From Patagioenas fasciata (Eukaryota > Chordata > Aves > Columbiformes > Columbidae), in NCBI RefSeq assembly GCF_037038585.1, contig NC_092523.1, forward strand, positions 4,531,001 through 4,595,000: 64,000 nucleotides of DNA, written 5' to 3'. Made by a program: the position numbers and the translations under genes. Shown here one piece after another: positions 57,565 to 64,000 of this stretch; within the stretch, counting starts at the first letter, position 1, and each line of letters begins with the position of its first letter. The notes below the pieces were generated by a model. The model saw nothing but the letters and a program-made list of their open reading frames with translations, had not been told where the DNA came from and ran no database searches.

Positions 57565-58795
57565 AGGCAGGATTTGTCCACAGCTGTTTGGAAAAGTGGG
57601 CTTGGGTTTGTGCTCAGTGGCTTCGGTGTGTCCTTCCAAGAAGCCGATAACCTTGCTGCAGATGCCCTTTCTGAGCGGAAACAATCAGCAGAACGAGAAT
57701 TAAAATGAGTTGAAGCAGAAAATTAATCAACCAGGAGGTGCTAATGGATTAACTGCTTTCCAGGTAGCGTCCTTTCCACCACCCTTCCACCTTCCCAAGG
57801 ACAGGTTGAGCATCACAACTGTCCCCTAACCTGGAGATCTGCCTGGCAGGAGACTGGCTCAGCTGCTCAGAAAAGTGTGCACCTTTTGCTTAAGAAATGA
57901 TCATTTAATCGCTGATTAATCAGGAAACTTGTGCGAGTGCTAAATTCACCCCCAATATTTCTTCCTCTGACACGTGCAACAAAGTGCTGAAAAGGCTTAG
58001 GTCCTTTGGGCTTTTCTCATGCAGTTCTTGTTGTTCTTATTGTTCTCGTTGTTCAAGTTTTATTATATTTTTGCATTAAAATCAAAGAAGGCCACCTGAT
58101 TAAATTATACAATAGAGTATCTGACTCACCCTTATAAATATCTTTCAGATTTTTGCAAAACCCAGGACTGCTGATGTTTAAATCAACAAGAAACAAAATT
58201 AGTTCTAACACTCTTTTCTTAAGGAACTCAGACATTCAAAAAGAAAATCACATGGCAAAATTGCCACCCACTCTTAAATCGCGGGCTGTGTCATGAGCTA
58301 AATAATTCTAAATTTGCGTAAAGTCTATCTGTTTCTGAAGGAGGTAATCTATCAGCTTGTATTTTATTTGCAGGTTAAATATTCATTAATGCCTTATTAG
58401 CACATATAATGTAGACGATCAGCTTTGATTAATGCCCAAGTTCTACAGAGTTTCTCATATTTAATAAATATTTTCGGTACTTCCTTATTGCTTTATCAAC
58501 ATAAATTATAATAACTGTCTAACAATTGCAAATCAATATAAACGCTGCAGTAAATCATTCTGAAGCAGGGAGCTGTTAAGAAATGAAATGCTAGTCCAAA
58601 CTTCTCTTTCTCTGCTTTATTATACTTTCTTTGCTGATTTTATATTATTTTAATGAACCCCAACAATACTCCAACAGTATATTGGTTGAATCACCTCACA
58701 TGAAACTTTTTATCTCAATTCATTGAGATTAGGACCACGTTCTTATTTTCGCCATAGGCTGAAGAGGCAAGTGTGGTTCTTGATGTCTTGTGGTT
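57565..58795. other. Unique AT-rich DNA
   Basis: No gene was recognised. The stretch at about 58320-58560 is rich in TAAT/ATTA core motifs and lacks repeat features. Confidence 0.5.
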
Positions 58796-58875
58796 AGAAG
58801 AATTTTTTCTTATATCTAATCTAAATCAATCTTCTTTCATTTTAAAGCCATTAACCTAATTTTACTTCGGCTCTC
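58796..58875 (-). mobile_element. Probable old CR1 tail fragment
   Basis: 'agaagaattttttcttatatctaatctaaat' and 'cattttaaagccattaacctaattttac' resemble the CR1 3' segment that normally reads 'ttcttatgtctaatctaaa...cccattaccccttgtcct'. It is short and diverged. Confidence 0.5.
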
Positions 58876-60894
58876 TACTTTTTCTTCTTTTTAGTTATTT
58901 TAATTGAACCTTGTGCGTGGACTGAAACTAATGCACCCTGAAAAGGTACATTTCACCTCTGAAAAGGTACATTTGAATCCTCAGAGATCTTTCTAGTGGG
59001 ACCTTTGTTTTCATTTCAATAAAGAGTCCTTTGTAATGGATATTTGCTAGAAATTTCTCCTGCAAGTACTAAGAGTCTTCTGTAGTGCAAACTGGAAGTA
59101 TATTATGCATCTATCCATTTTTACCTGTCTGTGAGAGCCTTGTTGGCAGAGATTAATTTAAGGAAAGTTCTCCATCCACAACCTTACTGTTTTCACAAAT
59201 TGATTATACCATTTTCTTCAGCACTCCACAGAGGCAGTGCAGGTTGTGCAGGCACTGAGGAGTGAGAATTTACCCTGGCTTTATATCTAAAGGCTCACCC
59301 ACATAAGGAAACGTAACCGACTGCTTATGGAGTAACAGCAAGTTTTTGACAATTTCCTCTATTATTTAAGCATTATTCACATTTTTACCTATTCTGCCTA
59401 TTAGCATCATGGACTGAAACTAATGCACCGTTGAACAGATTGAACCCCTCATCCTTGGCTTCAACAGCATGAACCTCAAGAGGAAACTTCTTGTTTAGAT
59501 TTAAATTGGAAGATGGGGTTTTCCAGTGGCTTCTCCCTCGGGTGTCCTCCACCAGCTACGAGGAGGAAAGCCTTTCTAAAGAGCAATTCCCAAAGCAGCC
59601 GTCTAAAGCAGGCGGGATACACTGTCCTCCACAAGCGACAAAAAAGGAATGACTAATTGGGATTCAACACCTTCCTTTAGGACAGCTAAAGTTAAGGAGG
59701 ATGAATCATACCACCAGTGTACTGGTCTCCCTCCTCTTTATAGAACAAGAATTTTTGGATTTAATTCTGTCTTTATGTAGTCCTTGCCCAAAATGGTTTT
59801 ACTGGTTTTACAGTCTTCCAAAACCATATTTTACAGAATCGTGCTATTGAGTTTCAATCACAGGCTGGAGTCTCGGCACATGGAGACCAAAAGCCACCAC
59901 GTTTAGCTGCAGGATATGTTACTCAGTGAATAGGCTTTCGATAAATTTTAATACGGTTATTTGCCCTAGGTTGGTCAATCCGTTTAATGCTTCCTCCTCT
60001 TTCAAAGTGAGCTGTTAAGTCTGGGGTGATTTCAGGTACTCAAAATCCTAATTGTGAGCAAAAGTACTTGTAACAACAGGAGTTTTACTGTGTTGGGCTG
60101 AGTCAGCCCCTGCCAGCTTGTCAAAATTACTGCCAGTTCCTGCATTATTTGTGAAAAATCACTTCTTGCCCATTCTATTTACTAGCACTGATGCACCCTC
60201 TCTGAAGATTTCTGCCACCAAACCTCTTCCTTATAGCTGAATATCTACATTTTCTTTTCTGTATGGAAACAGCCTATTTTTCTAAATGAAATGAAACAAT
60301 TATAAACTACCGATATTAGCAAACCCTGTTAAATTCCTGCCTGCTGCTCAATGAACCGAACTGTCAATATATTTCTTCTTAGCGCTGTCCTCTGATAATC
60401 CCACAAAGATTTCTCCTGCTTGAGACTTTTAAAATCGTATCCACAACTTCAGCTGCAGGCAATAGGTGCAAAGATGAAGCAACATATCGCTGAAATGAAG
60501 CTTTTACGGTGCAGTTTGTCTGTAGGAAGTTTTCTTAAAAATATTAGGGACGAGGATCAAAAAAATAAAGAAGAAAAAAAAGAAAACAATATTAAGTGTG
60601 TAAGAGAATGAAGGACATAAGAGATCAATTCCTAAAGTCAGTGAGCTGTAGTGCACAAAATGAAGCCTAGGAACATATGCCACATGTTTGAAGTGCTGAA
60701 TGACCCCAGCTCTCCTTTTCAGCAGGCACAAACAAGCCAGGTAGATTAGAAGATGCCATGAAATTAAAAGGAATAGAAAACAATAGAATTATCTACTTTG
60801 ATTTTCCCCAAAGGACAGTGTAACTTACCACAGAAGCTACAGATGTGCATAAACCATGGCCTAATATTGAAGATTTATAACGTACAAACTCAGA
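58876..60894. other. Unique DNA with a 20-bp repeated motif
   Basis: 'tggactgaaactaatgcacc' occurs exactly at about 58918 and again at about 59409. 'aaaaggtacattt' is duplicated near 58940-58976. No gene was recognised. Confidence 0.55.
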
Positions 60895-61385
60895 AGACTG
60901 CATTATGTTCATCTAGTCCAACCTTTGCTGTAGTTCATCATAGATACTTTCAATAAGCACTTTTTGCATCAAGGCTATAACTTTTGGCAGCATTAGGACA
61001 CTTCTCCTAGAAAAACATCCCAATATAGAGGCTTAAAAAGATGGCGAATCAATAACATACTTTAGTAATTTGTTACACAGAACCATCGCAGTTTATAAAT
61101 GTGCTTTACTTCCAACATGATTTAAATGATTGTGTCCATTGGTTCTTGCAATACTTCTGTCAGCTAGATTAAAGAGCTTTCCATTATCAGAAGTCTTCTC
61201 TCCATGTTCCTACTTATAGATTAGAGGTGACTTAATCATAATCTTGTCTCAGATAAACTAAATGAATCGATCTTGTTTACTCTGACTGTAAATAAGGCTT
61301 TCCACACCTCTATAAATCCCAACACTCTTCTGGACGCTTCGCTTTGCAAGCTGCACTTTTATATCTGAAATATCTGACGTATTTT
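60895..61385 (-). mobile_element. Ancient CR1-like LINE remnant
   Basis: The plus strand reads 'catctagtccaacctttgctg', 'tgcatcaaggctataacttttgg', 'ctagattaaagagctttccattatcagaagtcttctctccatg' and 'caacactcttctggac', in the order of an amniote CR1 3' UTR and C-terminal region in reverse complement. It is strongly diverged, so old. Confidence 0.75.
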
Positions 61386-63099
61386 CTGCTTCTACTTGTA
61401 TGACTTTTCCTGGTTTTATTGGAATGTATGTAGCTTAAATCAGGTCACCTCATCAAGTGATTGAGAATGCTCTGTGAAATCATCCATCCATTGCAATTAT
61501 TTCTTATAACTCCAAGCTCTCATTGATAATTAATGTGGGGATGCTATCTGATCAGTTAACCCCAGATCTACAAGAGTGGTACATTTTATTTGGGTTTTTA
61601 GAGTTTTCTGATGGACTATATTCACATTATGTTTGCAAAGGCTCCTCTCAGAAACATAGAAAACTATTCTTTGCATTTATTTTTAACACAGTTCCATATA
61701 CTGGTCCAGCTTTTTACCTCTGGATGGTTGTGTCCTATCCAGCTTCTGCTGACAAAACTTGGAAAACACTATGATTTGATTCACTTATTTGCTTTTAATT
61801 AAACAGATTGTGTGGTCTTGGTCTAGTTTTAGCAAGCAAATATCCACCTCTAAGATTTACCATAATAATTAATACAGAGGAGCACACACCCAACATTAAT
61901 ATTATCACCTGCTGTCCTGGAAGGTGGGAATAAGGTGATTTGGCTTCAGCTTGTCTTGCTCAAGACTTAGGGAGCACTTGCTAATAGGAAGGTGATTTAC
62001 TACTATATGATAGTTTCTGTAAGTACATATTAGTTAGACATTGCCATTAATGCCATTGATTACCATCACCGTAATTAGACTAAGAATCGAGATTTTCTGG
62101 TAGAATTTTCTCAGTTAATCTCTAGTCTGGCAGGCAAATACAAACAGACAAGTATTTCTTCAATATGCTATGTAAGCATCTAAAAAACTCCCAAATCACA
62201 ATTATCCCAATGACGTGACAAGCATCAACTATCCTCTCAAGCAGGCTCCCAGATATCTAAAAATTTACCTGTGTGGCGTATGACAAAGTTGTGATTAGAA
62301 GAAAACTAACATATTCAAACTCTGTTTTACAGCCATGATCTGGATCCAAAATGTTTAGTGCTTCCTTTTTAATAGTGAGGCAAATTTGGATAAGAGTTCT
62401 TCCCCAAATTCAGACAAATTTATAGCAATGACTGCTGAAGCCCAGCAGTTCTGCACACTAAGGTTTTTACCTTTGGAGACTCTGGGTCTCATTCTACTTT
62501 ATTTGCACATATGACAGATGCCAACGGTATTTGTGACAACACGCGGCTTAGTTTGACATCATTTCTAAAATATTTCCAAGCTATCTCATACAGGGAGTAG
62601 TCAGAGATATTTTGACTGGGTTGCTCTGTCACATATACGAGTCAAGGCTTTTGTAGCTCTAAGTCTAAAAGAGACAATGTAGGGATGTCTTACTATATCA
62701 CCAATTATTTTTTTCCAACTTTTCTTCTCATCTACATGTGTTTCAACAGTTTTACAGAAGGTGGTAGCAGCTACCCTAAAGAATGCTCTTCCTCCTATAG
62801 GAAATACATGGCTTTTTTTCCCTTGAAGTGCACTTTGCTCTTTAATCTGATATGTTTTTTTATGTAGGGAACAGTTGAAGTAATTCTCCTCAAGTGAAAA
62901 TATGTGAAGGAATTGGAACACTTCATGTGCTCTTCATGTGCTTATGGCCAAAAAAGTCAAATTTAAATCAGAATCTCAGCACTGTAATCTTCTAGCAAAT
63001 GTTACCAGCTGTTCATTTCCACATTTTCTGCCTTCTAAAAGCAAAGAAGAAAGTGAAAATCCATCGTATCAGTCAGCCGGTGGTTGTTAGTGCCCTCAC
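61386..63099. other. Unique AT-rich DNA, nothing recognised
   Basis: The 106-codon minus-strand frame at 62601-62921 has no recognised domain. Confidence 0.5.
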
Positions 63100-63170
63100 C
63101 TTGACGGACGACCCATCAGAGCGCCTGTCTTTCTGCAGATTTGAGTTTTAATGGGCTGGGATCCATCTTC
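63100..63170 (-). other. Candidate coding exon, unidentified host gene (speculative)
   Basis: On the minus strand, 71 nt sit between a good 3' splice site (pyrimidine-rich TTTTTATTTTAGTATTTGCAG) and a good 5' splice site (CAAG/GTGAGGGC). Only one of three frames is open; it includes QPIKTQICRKTGALMGRPS. The segment keeps four CpG in a CpG-poor, AT-rich neighbourhood, which would fit constraint. The protein family was not recognised. Confidence 0.33.
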
Positions 63171-64000
63171 CTGCAAATACTAAAATAAAAATATGCATTG
63201 AGTCATTTATATATACTTGAGCCTATAGTTAAATAGACTGAGTTTCAAAATGTTTTTCTGAGAAACAGTACTTAATTTTTCTTCCGTGTCTATTATGCTT
63301 GATCACATTTTTCTTCATGGAAAGGGCCAATGGAAGTAACATGGCTGCTCTAATGTCTTGGTACCCTTCCAAATGCAAAGAAATGTGAGAATATTAAAAA
63401 ATTAGTAGAGATGTATAATAGGTAGAAAAATTCTGAGAAATCTACCAAAAAATTAATTTAAGGTGGAAAAAAAATCCTCATAAAATATAGAACTAAAAAA
63501 ATACCCAAAGAAAGTATTTTCTAAGCGTAACAGTCAATGGAATCCTAGAAAAAAACCCTTCTTCTTCATACTACTATAATTCTAAATTTTAGATGTATAT
63601 AATCATATAAATATAGTGTTCCCTATATTCCATATTACCTAGACTGCATTCTTCTCTCATAGCTGTGCACAGCCCTGCATGATATAGATGCTAAACAGGA
63701 TGTTAGATGCCACTGCAGTAAATATCAATATATACATTTACTGTAATAAAGGCAAATAAACTATCTGGGGGTGGATGTTGTTTTTAAATACTGTAATATT
63801 TGTCTACACAACAGCAAAATGCTGTTTAAATAGCTAAAATACACTAGGTAAAATAGCCTCTAATCTCATCTTTTGGCCAGATAGGTGTGACCTCAGTGGC
63901 AATGAGAAATAGCATATATGTCACTGGGATTTTGGCAGCAAAACTGGAGTACGTGAGCAAAACAAACATTTAAATCCAGAAATTTAGTATTTTCATTTCT
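63171..64000. other. Unique AT-rich DNA, nothing recognised
   Basis: No repeat family or gene was seen up to the window end. Confidence 0.5.

Noticed and set aside
1..64000. tRNA, rRNA, CRISPR arrays or bacterial-type operons
   Set aside because: None seen; the window is vertebrate nuclear DNA and its repeated arrays are microsatellites.

Overview
This is a window of nuclear genome from a bird. The evidence is at least eight CR1 LINE fragments, several with the typical avian 3' end (octamers of the ATTCTGTG type); an avian ERVL-type solo LTR beginning TGTCCTGGTTTTG on the minus strand; and an AT-rich, gene-poor background. The species cannot be told from the sequence. No complete host gene was recognised. 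Most of the window looks like intergenic DNA or a large intron, with a few low-confidence candidate exons on the minus strand (best at 63100-63170, 39393-39546 and 1341-1487).

The centrepiece is a young provirus of betaretrovirus (ERVK/class II) type on the plus strand, 18382-24523 (6142 bp). It has two 450-bp LTRs that look identical by eye, starts TG and ends CA, and has a 6-bp target-site duplication GGCCAC. It lies inside an older CR1 copy of opposite orientation (17893-18381 plus 24524-24908). Its order is 5' LTR, a primer binding site matching initiator tRNA-Met (present as two imperfect tandem copies), a leader with a possible splice donor, gag, dUTPase-protease, pol (RT, RNase H, integrase), an env remnant, a polypurine tract and the 3' LTR. 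Pro and pol are open, with catalytic motifs present. Gag has lost most of capsid and all of nucleocapsid, and env is reduced to a transmembrane tail of about 56 codons. The pro frame is +1 relative to the truncated gag, so normal -1 frameshifting from gag cannot reach it. The copy is therefore probably defective alone, and may have been mobilised in trans.

Left of the provirus (1-17890): a 0.7-kb polypurine microsatellite (1915-2633), an older CR1 fragment (5036-5250), two very old CR1-like LINE remnants (about 5690-6250 and 17330-17700), one younger CR1 (9605-10274), and unique AT-rich DNA. Right of it (24909-64000): further CR1 copies near 26.1, 27.4, 30.7, 34.7, 36.4, 50.9, 53.0, 57.4, 58.8 and 60.9 kb; a CCTT-rich repeat (29216-29425); a 0.5-kb polypyrimidine repeat (about 33775-34276); a 653-bp solo LTR with a perfect 5-bp duplication AACAT (42253-42905); and unique AT-rich DNA. 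A 65-codon coding-like stretch of unknown origin lies at 56176-56373.
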